Below, piece by piece: positions 49,990 through 59,600 of a DNA stretch of 64,000 nt. The DNA comes from Occultella gossypii (GTDB lineage Bacteria; Actinomycetota; Actinomycetes; Actinomycetales; Beutenbergiaceae). How positions within the stretch are numbered: position 1 is the first letter of the stretch; each line of letters starts with the position of its first letter. The stretch covers positions 22,991-86,990 of the forward strand of contig NZ_JAGSHT010000028.1 in assembly GCF_019947135.1 (NCBI RefSeq), in the 5' to 3' direction. The notes under the pieces were generated by a model. That model made no database searches. It worked only from the letters and a program-made list of their open reading frames with translations, and was not told where the DNA came from. A program made the position numbers and the translations under genes.

Positions 49990-52386
49990 ATGACCGGTGA
50001 GGGCGCGCGGGGTCAGGGGATGCATTCGCTCCCCGACCCCGACGCGCCGTTCTTGCCGATGGCGCCGTTCCCGGTCCGCGGGCGCAACCGACGGCGGCGC
50101 TCGACGCTGGAGCTCGAGCCGTGGCAGGTCCCGGGCGACCCGAAACTGATCGGTGACCAGTACATCGGGCCGGCGCCGATGCCGTATCAGTGGTCCGAAG
50201 AGGCCCACGCCCTGGAGATCACGCCCGCCGGGGCGCCGCTCGCGACCCTGTTGGATGAGCTCGGTACCGACGATCTGCTCGATGAGGAGCTGATCGAGGT
50301 CATCGCGGCCGCCGAGCGGATGAAGTCCTGGGCCGCCGCCCGCCAGGCCGCCGCGATCAACGAACTCGCCCAACGCCGAGCGATGCACCACCTCGAACGC
50401 AACGAGCTCGGCGTCGAGGTCTCGGCACGCCTGGCGGTCACCAACACCGCCGCGCAGGCCATGGTCGCCCGCGCCCAGAACCTCGAACAGGCCCCCGAGG
50501 TCTTCGACGCCCTGGCGGCCGGGCGCATCGATACCCGGCGCGCCGACGTCCTCATCGATGCGACCATCACCCTGGACCACCTCCGGGCCCGTGGCGTGCA
50601 CCGGGCCGTGCTGCCCGGGGCCGGCCACCTGACGTGGCGCCAGATCGAGACCCGCGCCAAGCGGGCCGTGATCGAGATCGACGGTCCCCAGGCCGAGGCC
50701 CGCCACACCAAGGCCCGCAAGGACCGGCAGGTGCTCGTCAAGGCCGATGCCGACGGCATGGCCTGGCTCTCGGCGTATCTACCCGCCGACGACGCGATCA
50801 CGATCTTCACCGCCCTCGACCAGATCGCCGGTACCCAGGCCCCCGGGGACGACCGCCCGATCGGTGCCCGCCGCGCCGACGCCCTGACCGATCTCGCCCG
50901 CGAGGTCCTGGCCACCGGCCACACCCCCGACGGCAACGCCCTGCCGAGCCGCCAAGGCGCCCGACCACACCTGTTCATCACGGTCGCTCAATCGACCCTC
51001 GACGGCGACGACGACAACGCCGCCCAACTTGAGGGCTACGGGCCGATCCCTGCCACGATCGCCCGCGCCATCGCCTCCCAGGCAACCTCCAGCACCATCA
51101 CCGTCGACCCCGACACCGGCGCCTACATCGGCGGCGCCGACCCGCAGCGGATGTCACCAGCGACCGGGCACCTACCCCACGCCAAACCAGCCGACCACGC
51201 CGACCCGACCCACCCCACCGACGGCGGCTGCCCCATCGAGCCCACCGACGGCACCGAGCCCACCGACCCGACCGACGACGACGACGGCGGCGGCGAAGGC
51301 AGCGACGACGACACCGACCCGACCCACCCCACCGACGACAACGGCGGCCCGACCGACGGCACCGACCCGACCGACCCCACCGACGGCGGCCGCCCCACCG
51401 AGTCCACCGACGGCACCGAGCCCACCGACCCCACTGACGGCGTCGACCACGTCGACGGCAGCGCAATCCCCGAGCGCACCGAGGCCAGAGACGGGGGTTG
51501 CTCACAGTCGGCGTCGGCCGAAGTCGAGCGACGATCGGAGACCGCGGCCGCGGCCGCTCGAGCGGGGGCCGAACCCGCCGACGCACCAGCCGAGCCGGCG
51601 GACCCGGCCGACCCGGCAGTGCACCAGCCCGGCTCGGTGGCAACCCCCGATGTGCCCTCGCGCGCTGGGGCAGCACCCGCGCCGGTGTCAGTGTCGGGAC
51701 TGCATCCGGGCGAGGGCCTGGATCTCGCCAACCCACTCGACCTGATGCGCTGGGTCAGCGCACAGCCGCCCGACGGCCGCAGCCCCGTCACCCTGCTGCG
51801 CGAGGAACTCGGCATCATCGCCGCAGACTCCTACCCGCCCTCAGCCGAACTGCGCCGGCTCGTGCTCGAACGAGATCGGACCTGCCAGTTCCTCGGCTGC
51901 GCCATGCCCTCCTGGCGTGGCGAGATCGACCACATCGTCGCCTTCGACCCCGCCCTGCCCGCCTGGGCCCAGACCACCAACCTCAACCTCAGCGCACGCT
52001 GCAAACACCACCACCAGCTCAAGACCCGCGGACTCTGGACGGTGCGCCGCGAACCCGAGACCGGCACCTCGGTCTGGACCTCCACGACCACGGGGCACAC
52101 CTACCGCCGCGAACCCGACAAGCCGATCCCCGGGCTCTCCGCGACCCAGGTCGCCCGAGCCCTCAAGGGCCTCCTCGACGAACTCCCACCCTGGGAACGC
52201 CACCACCGACGTGTCTCCTACCGGGCCGGCTATCTACCCGACCGCTCCGACGGAGCCGACACCCTCCACGACATCCGCACCGCGATCCGCGAACGCGCCC
52301 ACCAGGACAACCCCAACCCGACCCGAGCCCGGAGCCCCGACGCGACCGGACCACCCCTCACCTTCCCCGACGAGCCGACCTTCTGA
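49990..52386 (+). CDS. HNH endonuclease signature protein with DUF222 domain (13E12 repeat family)
   Basis: The 798-residue protein has a DUF222 domain (residues 70-330: LIEVIAAAERMKSWAAARQAAAINELAQRR, MVARAQNLEQAPEVFDALAAGRIDTRRADVLIDATITL) and a C-terminal HNH nuclease motif (RRLVLERDRTCQFLGCAMPSWRGEIDHIVAFDPA ... NLNLSARCKHHHQLKT). Such genes are repeated in mycobacteria and other actinobacteria and may be selfish or mobile. Between the two domains is an acidic low-complexity linker of about 180 residues with TDPTDPTDG repeats (51202-51460). A GTTATCCAC sequence lies upstream at about 49930, and the start codon follows a TTTGTTTC stretch without a ribosome binding site. Confidence 0.88.
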   Translation: MTGEGARGQGMHSLPDPDAPFLPMAPFPVRGRNRRRRSTLELEPWQVPGDPKLIGDQYIGPAPMPYQWSEEAHALEITPAGAPLATLLDELGTDDLLDEELIEVIAAAERMKSWAAARQAAAINELAQRRAMHHLERNELGVEVSARLAVTNTAAQAMVARAQNLEQAPEVFDALAAGRIDTRRADVLIDATITLDHLRARGVHRAVLPGAGHLTWRQIETRAKRAVIEIDGPQAEARHTKARKDRQVLVKADADGMAWLSAYLPADDAITIFTALDQIAGTQAPGDDRPIGARRADALTDLAREVLATGHTPDGNALPSRQGARPHLFITVAQSTLDGDDDNAAQLEGYGPIPATIARAIASQATSSTITVDPDTGAYIGGADPQRMSPATGHLPHAKPADHADPTHPTDGGCPIEPTDGTEPTDPTDDDDGGGEGSDDDTDPTHPTDDNGGPTDGTDPTDPTDGGRPTESTDGTEPTDPTDGVDHVDGSAIPERTEARDGGCSQSASAEVERRSETAAAAARAGAEPADAPAEPADPADPAVHQPGSVATPDVPSRAGAAPAPVSVSGLHPGEGLDLANPLDLMRWVSAQPPDGRSPVTLLREELGIIAADSYPPSAELRRLVLERDRTCQFLGCAMPSWRGEIDHIVAFDPALPAWAQTTNLNLSARCKHHHQLKTRGLWTVRREPETGTSVWTSTTTGHTYRREPDKPIPGLSATQVARALKGLLDELPPWERHHRRVSYRAGYLPDRSDGADTLHDIRTAIRERAHQDNPNPTRARSPDATGPPLTFPDEPTF
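51202..51460 (+). repeat. Short-unit repeats coding an acidic Thr/Asp/Pro linker
   Basis: The stretch is built of CCGAC-type units (CCCACCGACCCGACC and relatives) that encode PTDGTEPTDPTD and similar. It lies in the linker of the DUF222/HNH gene. Unit number probably varies between strains by slippage. It is not a CRISPR array: units are short, in frame and without spacers. Confidence 0.85.
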
Positions 52387-52479
52387 CGCCGGTTTGGGTC
52401 CCGCAGATCCCAACCTCCCTCAAGCTGCGCCGGGCGGACCGGCCGGTCGTGATGCGCACCGACGACTCCGCTCGGCGTG

Positions 52480-53189
52480 CTACGGCCCGCGGTCCAGCAT
52501 CACCAGCGAGCGCGTCTCGAAGCGGTGCGCACTGCGATATCCCAGACCGGCGTAGACGGCCAGAGCCGCGGCGTTGTCGCTGTAGACGCCCAGGGTCGCG
52601 ACGCCAACAGCCTCGATAGCGCGGCGGGTCAGCGCGGCAGTGAGTGCCCGTCCGATGCCGCGGCCACGGTGGTCGGTGTGGACGACGATGCCGGCCAGGT
52701 GCGGTGCGCCGGAAGCGAGCTCGTGGAGGGAGCCGACTGCGATCAGGTCACCGTGGTCGTCGGCGGCACCGAGCCAGAGGGTTGCGAAGCCCCGGCCGGG
52801 GAAGCCCTCGAAGCCCGGGTTGTGCGAGCGGGCGAACACCTCGATCCGGGCGGCGTCCGCGGTGTCGTCAAGTTCGAGGAGGTCGACGGCGGCGCTCGCC
52901 CGTTCGTCTGGCGGCACCTCGGTCCACAGGAAGTCCCAGCGGCCGGACCCGGCCACAGTCAGCGGTGACGGCGCCTGCAGTTCGCGACCGGCCGCCGTCG
53001 AGAACCACTCGATCTGCGCGCCGCGCTCGCGCCGCCGCCCCAATGCCCGCTCGGGCGCCAGGGCGCCACGCAAGCCCAGCCGTGCTCGCCGGCCGCGGCG
53101 ATCACGTCCGTGGGCGTCGCCCACCGCACGTAGGGGTCGTTCCCGCTGCGCTCGAGGAGTTCCGCCCGATCCACCTGCTGCCAGTTCAC
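52480..53189 (-). pseudogene. GNAT acetyltransferase gene with an apparent -1 frameshift
   Basis: The first 50 residues are read in one frame from the GTG at 53187-53189 (VNWQQVDRAELLERSGNDPYVRW, then VIAAAGEHGWACVAPWRPSGHWG). Near 53038-53041 (a GGGG run on the minus strand) the reading must shift by -1 to continue with the acetyltransferase core: VGSLHELASGAPHLAGIVVHTDHRGRGIGRALTAALTRRAIEAVG, where GRGIG is the acetyl-CoA loop, and NAAALAVYAGLGYRS. One more G in the run restores one 236-residue protein. The long alternative start to 53307 covers the neighbouring gene and is unlikely. As at 47878, error and real mutation are both possible. The target is unknown. Confidence 0.7.
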
Positions 53190-53281
53190 GCGGTTCAGGT
53201 TCGCACATGCGACTCCCAGGGGACTCCCAGCGGCGCGGGCTAGTCTTGACCGCAGCAACCACCCACCCGCCGAAGGCCCTG

Positions 53282-54430
53282 ATGACCGAACGCTCCCTCG
53301 GGGCCACGCCCTACGAGGTGCTCGGTGTTGACGCCGGTGCGTCCACCGAGGAACTGCGGCGCGCCTACCGGCGACGGCTGCGCGAGTCCCACCCGGATGT
53401 CGGCGGGGACCCGGAACTCTTCCACGAGGTGCAAACGGCGTGGGAGCAGGTCGGCACGCCCGCGCACCGGGCGCGGTACGACCGCGTGAACCGGCCGGGT
53501 GGCGCCGCGGCGGGCGGACCCGGATCGAACGGGTCGCGTCCGTCCGGACCTGCCTCCGCCCGCACGTCCGGCACCGGCCCACAGGCCGCTGGCTGGTCGC
53601 AGGCCGGCGGTGCCTCGGGAACCGGCGGCGCCGCCCGCACCGGTGGCACGTCCCGCACCGCTGGCTCGTCCGGCACCGGCGGCGTGTATGGCGGTGGCGG
53701 ACCCGTCTGGACGGCCGGCTCGAGCCGGGGCAGCACGAACGTGCCGTCGCGGGCGCGTACCTATGGCCATCCCGGCGGCTGGTCCCGCGAGCGCTACCTG
53801 ACCCTGCTGCGGGAGTGGGTGGGGCGCGGCGTCGCGATCGACGACCCGTACGCCCCGGACCTCGTCGCCCGGGCCCCCCGGGAGATCCAGCACGCACTCG
53901 CCGACGCGCTCGCCGAGGAGCGCACCGCGCGCACCCTCGGCGACCTCAGTTCCGCCTTCACGGTCTGGAACGACGTGGCCACCGGCGCCGGCAGCGGCGG
54001 CTGGGCCCGGGACGCCGACGCCCCGGCCACGGACCCGGCGAAGATCGACCACGTCGTACTCGGGCCGACCGGCCTGTGGGCGATCCAGTCCGAGGACTGG
54101 GGCGCCCCGGTCACGGCGCGCCGCGGCGACCTGGTCAGCACCGGCTTCCCCGCCGGCGAGCACCCGATGGCCGCCCTGGAGCGCCGGGCTAAGGTCGCGA
54201 AGTCCTGGCGGACCCGGTTCGACGCGCTGCTCGTGGTGCTGCCCGACGACGCACTGGCCGAGGACGCGGACTGGGTCCTGGTCCGCCGCCGCGGCACACC
54301 ACGGCTGGCCGTCCGGGCCCGCGGGCTGGCCCGGCTGATCACCGGCGGCCACCCCGCCGTACCGCGCCCGTCCGAGGAGGCGATGTTCGCGCTGCGTCCG
54401 CAGCTGCGGTCGGCGATCAGGTTCGTCTAG
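53282..54430 (+). CDS. J-domain protein fused to a degenerate NERD-like domain
   Basis: Residues 8-70 are a J domain (TPYEVLGVDAGASTEELRRAYRRRLRESHPDVGGD) with the HPD motif at 37-39, needed to stimulate DnaK. A Gly/Ser/Thr-rich linker with GTGG-type repeats spans 72-160. The C-terminal part contains IDHVVLGPTGLWAIQSEDWG (255-274), like the NERD core IDHVVVGPTGVFVID-x-K, but the acid and lysine of the motif are changed (IQSED), so nuclease activity is doubtful. The ATG at 53282 was chosen because the longer frame covers the divergent acetyltransferase gene. A DnaK co-chaperone with a specialised partner is the simplest reading. Confidence 0.8.
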   Translation: MTERSLGATPYEVLGVDAGASTEELRRAYRRRLRESHPDVGGDPELFHEVQTAWEQVGTPAHRARYDRVNRPGGAAAGGPGSNGSRPSGPASARTSGTGPQAAGWSQAGGASGTGGAARTGGTSRTAGSSGTGGVYGGGGPVWTAGSSRGSTNVPSRARTYGHPGGWSRERYLTLLREWVGRGVAIDDPYAPDLVARAPREIQHALADALAEERTARTLGDLSSAFTVWNDVATGAGSGGWARDADAPATDPAKIDHVVLGPTGLWAIQSEDWGAPVTARRGDLVSTGFPAGEHPMAALERRAKVAKSWRTRFDALLVVLPDDALAEDADWVLVRRRGTPRLAVRARGLARLITGGHPAVPRPSEEAMFALRPQLRSAIRFV

Positions 54431-54474
54431 GCCGACGTTCGTCCGGACCCAGGCCCATCCAGACCCAGGTTCGT

Positions 54475-55125
54475 CTAGACCCAGGCCGGGTCCGCGAGCA
54501 GGGCCTGCAGCTCGTTCACGAACCGGGCCGAATGGAAGCCGTCCGCCGCGGCATGGTGAACCTGCAGCGAGAGCGGCAGGAACACGCGCCCGTCGTCCTC
54601 CTGGTAGCGCCCGAGTGTGAAGATCGGCGCGAGGTGGCGCCAGACGTCCCGGATGTTGAGGTTGAAGCCGGTGAACGAGGCCCAGGGCAGGCTCGACACG
54701 TCGAAGGTGTTCGGCGGCTGGCCGCCCTGCGGGAAGAACTCGGTGCTGTCGCGGTACCGGTCGAGCAGACCCGCCGCGCCGTCATGGAAGATGCCGAAGT
54801 CCGCGTCGTAGGGAGCCCAGACGCTGGAGAACGTCTCCCGCTCGGTATTGAAGATGGTGAACGAGGGGTGCAGCACCGGCCAGGTCGCGGGAGCGTCGGA
54901 CTCGGTCAGGCACATCCGGAACTCCTCGCGCCGGTTGACGATCGTGCCGAGCGCCCAGATCTGGGCGACGTACGTCCGCCGGGGAGAGTCCCGCAGCGCC
55001 CTGACGAACTCGGTCACGTCGAGTTCGACCGTCATCGAGTACGTGCACGGCACCGCGTGGAGGTAATGCTCGAAGTGCTGGCGCCGGGGCCAGGTCGCGA
55101 GGTCGATCGGGGTCGGGTTGTCCAT
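54475..55125 (-). CDS. Chloramphenicol acetyltransferase-like protein (CatA family)
   Basis: The 216-residue protein resembles type A chloramphenicol acetyltransferase: it starts with IDLATWPRRQHFEHY (cf. the family WxRxxHFE), contains PVLHPSFTIFN, FTGFNLNIRD and the catalytic loop LQVHHAAADGFHSARFVNELQALL, where His-191 and Asp-195 match the family HHAxxDGxH. The active acid and histidine are kept, so O-acetylation of chloramphenicol or a similar compound is possible. Chromosomal relatives often act on unknown substrates. No mobile element is close, and the base composition is like the surroundings. The ATG is at 55123-55125. Confidence 0.85.
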   Translation of the reverse strand: MDNPTPIDLATWPRRQHFEHYLHAVPCTYSMTVELDVTEFVRALRDSPRRTYVAQIWALGTIVNRREEFRMCLTESDAPATWPVLHPSFTIFNTERETFSSVWAPYDADFGIFHDGAAGLLDRYRDSTEFFPQGGQPPNTFDVSSLPWASFTGFNLNIRDVWRHLAPIFTLGRYQEDDGRVFLPLSLQVHHAAADGFHSARFVNELQALLADPAWV

Positions 55126-55265
55126 CCGTCCATCGTGGCGGCCGACGCGGGGGCGATCGAGTCAATTACTCGGACCGCGGTGGTCGCGCCCGAGCCGATC
55201 GAGGTGGGCGAAGAACGCCGCGGTCGCGCGGCAGCCGGCATAGCGGGCGCTGAGACAATGGCGGC

Positions 55266-55790
55266 ATGCCACCGGTGCCCGTACTGACCACGCTGGACAC
55301 CGATCGCCTCTTGCTGCGACGCCAGACGGTGTCCGATGCCGCCATCCTTCGTCAGTTGTGGACCGAGCGCGATGTGCGCGTGCCACCGCACCGGCAGATC
55401 GATGCTGAGGGGCGCCCGAGCGAAGCGGACATAGCCACACGGATCCGCGAGGAGCACACAGCGCCGGGTCTCCTGGCTGTCGAGCGGAAGGACACGGCCG
55501 ATGTCATCGGGTACTGCGGGCTGGTCTTCAATGCGGAAGGGGCGCCCGACGAGCCCGAACTGGCCTTCGAGTTGCTGCGCGCGGTCCACAACCGCGGTTA
55601 CGCGACCGAGGCGAGCCGGGCCGTGATCACCTGGGCGGGGCAGGCTGGCTACCGACGGTTGTGGGCGAGCGTATGGGACTGGAATGTCGCGTCCCGACGG
55701 GTCCTGGAAAAGCTCGGGTTCCGCGATTCGGGCCGAGTGGGCCCCACCACGGTCCACGGCCGCAGTCTGCTGACCGTACGAGAATCCTGA
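55266..55790 (+). CDS. GNAT acetyltransferase, RimJ/RimL-like
   Basis: The 174-residue protein has the start LDTDRLLLRRQTVSDAAILRQLW, a core strand GYCGLVFNAEG, the acetyl-CoA-binding region FELLRAVHNRGYATEASRAVITWAGQAGYRRLWASVW and WNVASRRVLEKLGFRDSG. This layout is that of ribosomal-protein alanine N-acetyltransferase-like enzymes, but many relatives act on small molecules. The ATG at 55266 has no strong ribosome binding site; a GACAAT sequence 9 bases before it could be a -10 box. It is divergent from the chloramphenicol acetyltransferase-like gene. Confidence 0.85.
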   Translation: MPPVPVLTTLDTDRLLLRRQTVSDAAILRQLWTERDVRVPPHRQIDAEGRPSEADIATRIREEHTAPGLLAVERKDTADVIGYCGLVFNAEGAPDEPELAFELLRAVHNRGYATEASRAVITWAGQAGYRRLWASVWDWNVASRRVLEKLGFRDSGRVGPTTVHGRSLLTVRES

Positions 55791-55914
55791 TCAATGAACG
55801 ACGTCGGTTGGGGCCATCCGCTTGTTCTGGGCTCGGCAAACCTGGATTCTGGGTCCCCGAGCATCGGTGGGTAGGTTCGAACCGTACGGGTGACTCGCGA
55901 CGGAATGGACACGG

Positions 55915-56601
55915 ATGGTCGAGACGATGGTCGTGGTCGAGCGGGGAGACAAGCTCGGCGAGGGATACCGGCGCCGGATCACCGAGGTCTACGTGCGTAG
56001 CTTCGCGCAGGACTTCGTCGCGTTCTCACGCGACACCGGCGAGCTGGCCGACGCGTTCGAGCACATGCTCCTGCTCGACCGCTTCTACATCGCGCTCGTG
56101 GACGGCGAACCCGCCGGCCTCGCCTCGCTGACCGAGGGCGACCAGACCCTGTTCGCGCCTCGTTGGCAGGAGATCCGCCGACATCTCGGACCGGCACGCG
56201 GGCTGCTCGCGTACGTGGTGATCCGGCGCTGGTTCATGCGCCCCCTCGACGGCGCCCCGCCCGGGCTCGCCGAGATCGGGTTCGTCGCCACCGAGCCGGA
56301 CTACCAGGGTCGCGGTGTCGCCACCGCGCTGCTGGGTCACCTGCTGGCGCTGCCTGGATACCGCGAATACGTGCTCGAGGACATCAAGAACACCAACGCA
56401 CCCGCCCTCGGCCTGTACGCGAAGTTCGGCTTTACGGTCTACAAGCGTCGGAAGGCGCGCTTCGCGCGACGCGCCGGATTCACCGAGCTCGTGTCCATGC
56501 AACTGGTGCAGGACCCCGCCCCGGAGCCCGGCTCGGATGCACCACCGGCAGAAAGCACTGGCGCAGTCGGGAACAATGGGGGCGGTGACCGAGGCGACTG
56601 A
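55915..56601 (+). CDS. GNAT acetyltransferase
   Basis: The 228-residue protein has LADAFEHMLLLDRFYIALVDGEPAGLASL, then AEIGFVATEPDYQGRGVATALLGHLLAL with the Q-x-x-G-x-G-x-A loop that binds acetyl-CoA (QGRGVATALL), and the late NAPALGLYAKFGFTVYKRRK. The C-terminal 30 residues are low-complexity (PAPEPGSDAPPAES). The substrate is unknown. Its end overlaps the start of hrpA by 26 bases, so the two may be cotranslated, but the tail may also be longer than needed. It begins about 125 bases after the preceding acetyltransferase gene. Confidence 0.82.
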   Translation: MVETMVVVERGDKLGEGYRRRITEVYVRSFAQDFVAFSRDTGELADAFEHMLLLDRFYIALVDGEPAGLASLTEGDQTLFAPRWQEIRRHLGPARGLLAYVVIRRWFMRPLDGAPPGLAEIGFVATEPDYQGRGVATALLGHLLALPGYREYVLEDIKNTNAPALGLYAKFGFTVYKRRKARFARRAGFTELVSMQLVQDPAPEPGSDAPPAESTGAVGNNGGGDRGD

Positions 56602-59600
56602 CGAGACGGGGCGCACGCCCCGCCGTCGGCGACCCCGCCGGAGGCGCCCCGGAGAGCGAGGCGCCGAGCAGGGCACCACGCCTGCGAACACCGGCGCCGG
56701 CAGGCCCCCTGACGGCGGCACGGGGGACGGGGCGCAGACGCGCACCGCACCGCCTTCCGACGGCGAGGCTCGCCGCTCGGGCGGCGGCAAGGCTTCGAAC
56801 GGCACCCAGGGCTCGGGCGGCGGCCGCAGTTCTGGCAGACGGCCCGACGGCGGAGGTCGCCGTGGGCACGGAGCGTCCGGTGGCCGCACGGGCGGCTTCC
56901 GGGCGCCGAGCCCTGAGTTGCTCGCGAAGCGCCGGGCGGCGCTGCCCACGATCAGCTACCCGGCGCAGCTGCCGGTCTCGGCGCGCCGGGAGGAGATCGC
57001 CGACGCGATCCGCGACCACCAGGTGGTGATCGTCGCCGGGGAGACCGGATCCGGCAAGACCACCCAGATCCCGAAGATCTGCCTGGAACTGGGCCGCGGC
57101 GTCACCGGGACGATCGGGCACACCCAGCCGCGCCGGATCGCGGCGCGTACCGTCGCCGAACGGATCGCCGAGGAGCTGGGAGTGCCGCTCGGCGGCGCCG
57201 TCGGGTATCAGGTGCGCTTCACCGACCAGGTCTCCGAGACCACGCTGATCAAGATCATGACGGACGGCATCCTGCTCGCCGAGATCCAGCGCGACCCGCT
57301 GCTGCGCCGGTACGACACGATCATCGTGGACGAGGCGCACGAGCGGACCCTGAACATCGACTTCCTGCTCGGGTTCCTGCACCAGCTGCTCCCGAAGCGC
57401 CCGGATCTGAAGGTCATCGTCACCTCCGCCACGATCGACTCGGCCCGCTTCGCGGAGTACTTCGCGCAACCCCAGCACACGGTGCCGGTGGTGGAGGTGT
57501 CGGGCCGGACGTATCCGGTGGACGTTCGCTACCGCCCCCTCCTCGCGGACCTGGGCGACGAGCTCGACGGGCCGCTGGACGATGACGCCGCGCCCCTGCC
57601 GGACGAGGAGGCGATCGACCAGAACACGGCGATCTGCCGGGCGGCCGACGAGCTGATGGCCGAGGGCAGCGGCGACATCCTGGTGTTCCTGTCCGGTGAG
57701 CGGGAGATCCGGGACGCCGCGGACGCCCTCGCCGAGCACCTCGGGCCCCGGTACGTCGCGCCGGGCGGGGCGCGCGCCTCTGCGCACGCCGCAGGAGCCG
57801 TCGAGGTCATCCCCTTGTACGCGCGGCTGTCCGCCGCGGAGCAGCACCGCGTGTTCGAGCACCACACCACCCGGCGGATCGTGCTCGCCACGAACGTCGC
57901 CGAGACCTCGCTCACGGTGCCGGGCATCCGGTACGTGATCGACCCCGGCACCGCTCGGATCTCCCGCTACTCCAACCGCACCAAGGTGCAGCGCCTGCCG
58001 ATCGAGCCGGTCAGCCAGGCCAGTGCGAACCAGCGCGCGGGCCGCTGTGGCCGCGTCGCGGACGGGATCTGCATCCGGCTGTACTCCCAACGGGACTACG
58101 AGGGCCGACCCGAGTACACCGAGCCGGAGATCCTGCGCACCTCGCTGGCCTCGGTGATCCTGCAGATGACCGCGCTCGGCCTCGGGGACGTCGCGCAGTT
58201 CGACTTCCTCGACTCCCCTGACTCGCGCGCCGTCAAGGACGGACTGCAGCTCCTGCACGAGCTGAACGCCATCGAGGCCGAGTCCGCCACGAGCTCGAGC
58301 AACCAGCTCACCCGCGTGGGCCGTGCCCTCGCCCAACTGCCCATCGACCCGCGCCTGGGGCGGATGCTCGTCGAGGCGGGCCGGCTCGGGTGCGTGCGCG
58401 AGGTGATGGTCATCGTGGCGGGGCTGTCGGTGCAGGATGTGCGCGAGCGGCCCACCGAGCACCAGCAGGCGGCCGATGAGAAGCACCGCAGGTTCGCCGA
58501 TCCCACCTCGGACTTCCTGTCCCTGCTCAAGCTCTGGGACTACCTGAAGGAGCAGCAGGGCGAGATGGGGTCCTCGGCGTTCCGGCGGCTGTGCCGGGCC
58601 GAGTACCTGAACTTCCTGCGGGTGCGCGAGTGGCAGGACGTGCACACGCAGCTGCGGCAGATGGCCAAGCCGCTCGGCCTGGAGTCCCACCACCGTGGCG
58701 ACGCCACCGACCCCGACCGGGTGCACCAGGCGCTCCTGTCCGGCCTGCTCTCACACGTGGGGTCCTGGGACGAGCGCCGCCGCGACTACGTCGGGGCCCG
58801 TGGAACCCGCTTCGTGATCTTCCCAGGCTCGCACCTGGCGAAGAAGAACCCGGCCTGGATCATGGCCGGCGAGCTCGTGGAGACATCCCGGCTGTTCGCG
58901 CGCACAGTCGCGCGGATCAAGCCCGAGTGGGCCGAACCGCTGGCCGAGCACCTCGTCAAGCGCACGTACTCCGAGCCGTACTGGTCCACGAAGCAGGGCG
59001 CGGCCATGGTCAAGGAGAAGGTGCTCCTGTACGGGGTGCCGATCGTGAACGAGCGCGCCGTCCCGCTGGCCCGGGTGGACGGACCTCTCGCTCGGGAGAT
59101 GTTCCTGCGGCACGCCCTCGTCGAGGGCGAATGGCGCACCCATCACGCGTTCTTCGCCGAGAACAACCGGCTGCTCGAGGAAGCCCAGTCGCTGGAGGCG
59201 CGGTCCCGGCGACGGGACCTGGTCATCGACTCCGACGGCCTGTTCGACTTCTACGACGAGCGCATCCCCGAGGACGTCACGACCGCCCGGCACTTCGACG
59301 CCTGGTGGAAGAACGCCCGCACCGAAGCCCCGGACCTGCTGAGCTTCACCACGCAGCTGCTGGTGCCGGAGGCGGACAGCCTGGACGCCGACGCGTTCCC
59401 GGACACCTGGCGCCAGGACGACCTGACCCTCCCGCTGACCTACCAGTTCGAGCCGGGCACCGAGGCCGACGGTGTCACCGTGCACATCCCGATCTCGGTC
59501 CTGAACCGGGTCCGCCCGGACGGCTTCGACTGGATGGTGCCCGGGCTGGTGGACGAGCTCGCGGTGGCGACGATCCGGTCGCTGCCGAAAGCGCTGCGCC

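Noticed and set aside
51202..51460. A CRISPR array in the regularly spaced CCGACC-rich stretch
   Set aside because: The units are short, in frame with a protein and contiguous, with no unique spacers, and no cas gene is present.
54475..55125. The CatA-like gene as part of a recently acquired resistance transposon
   Set aside because: No transposase, integrase, terminal repeats or shift in base composition flank it.
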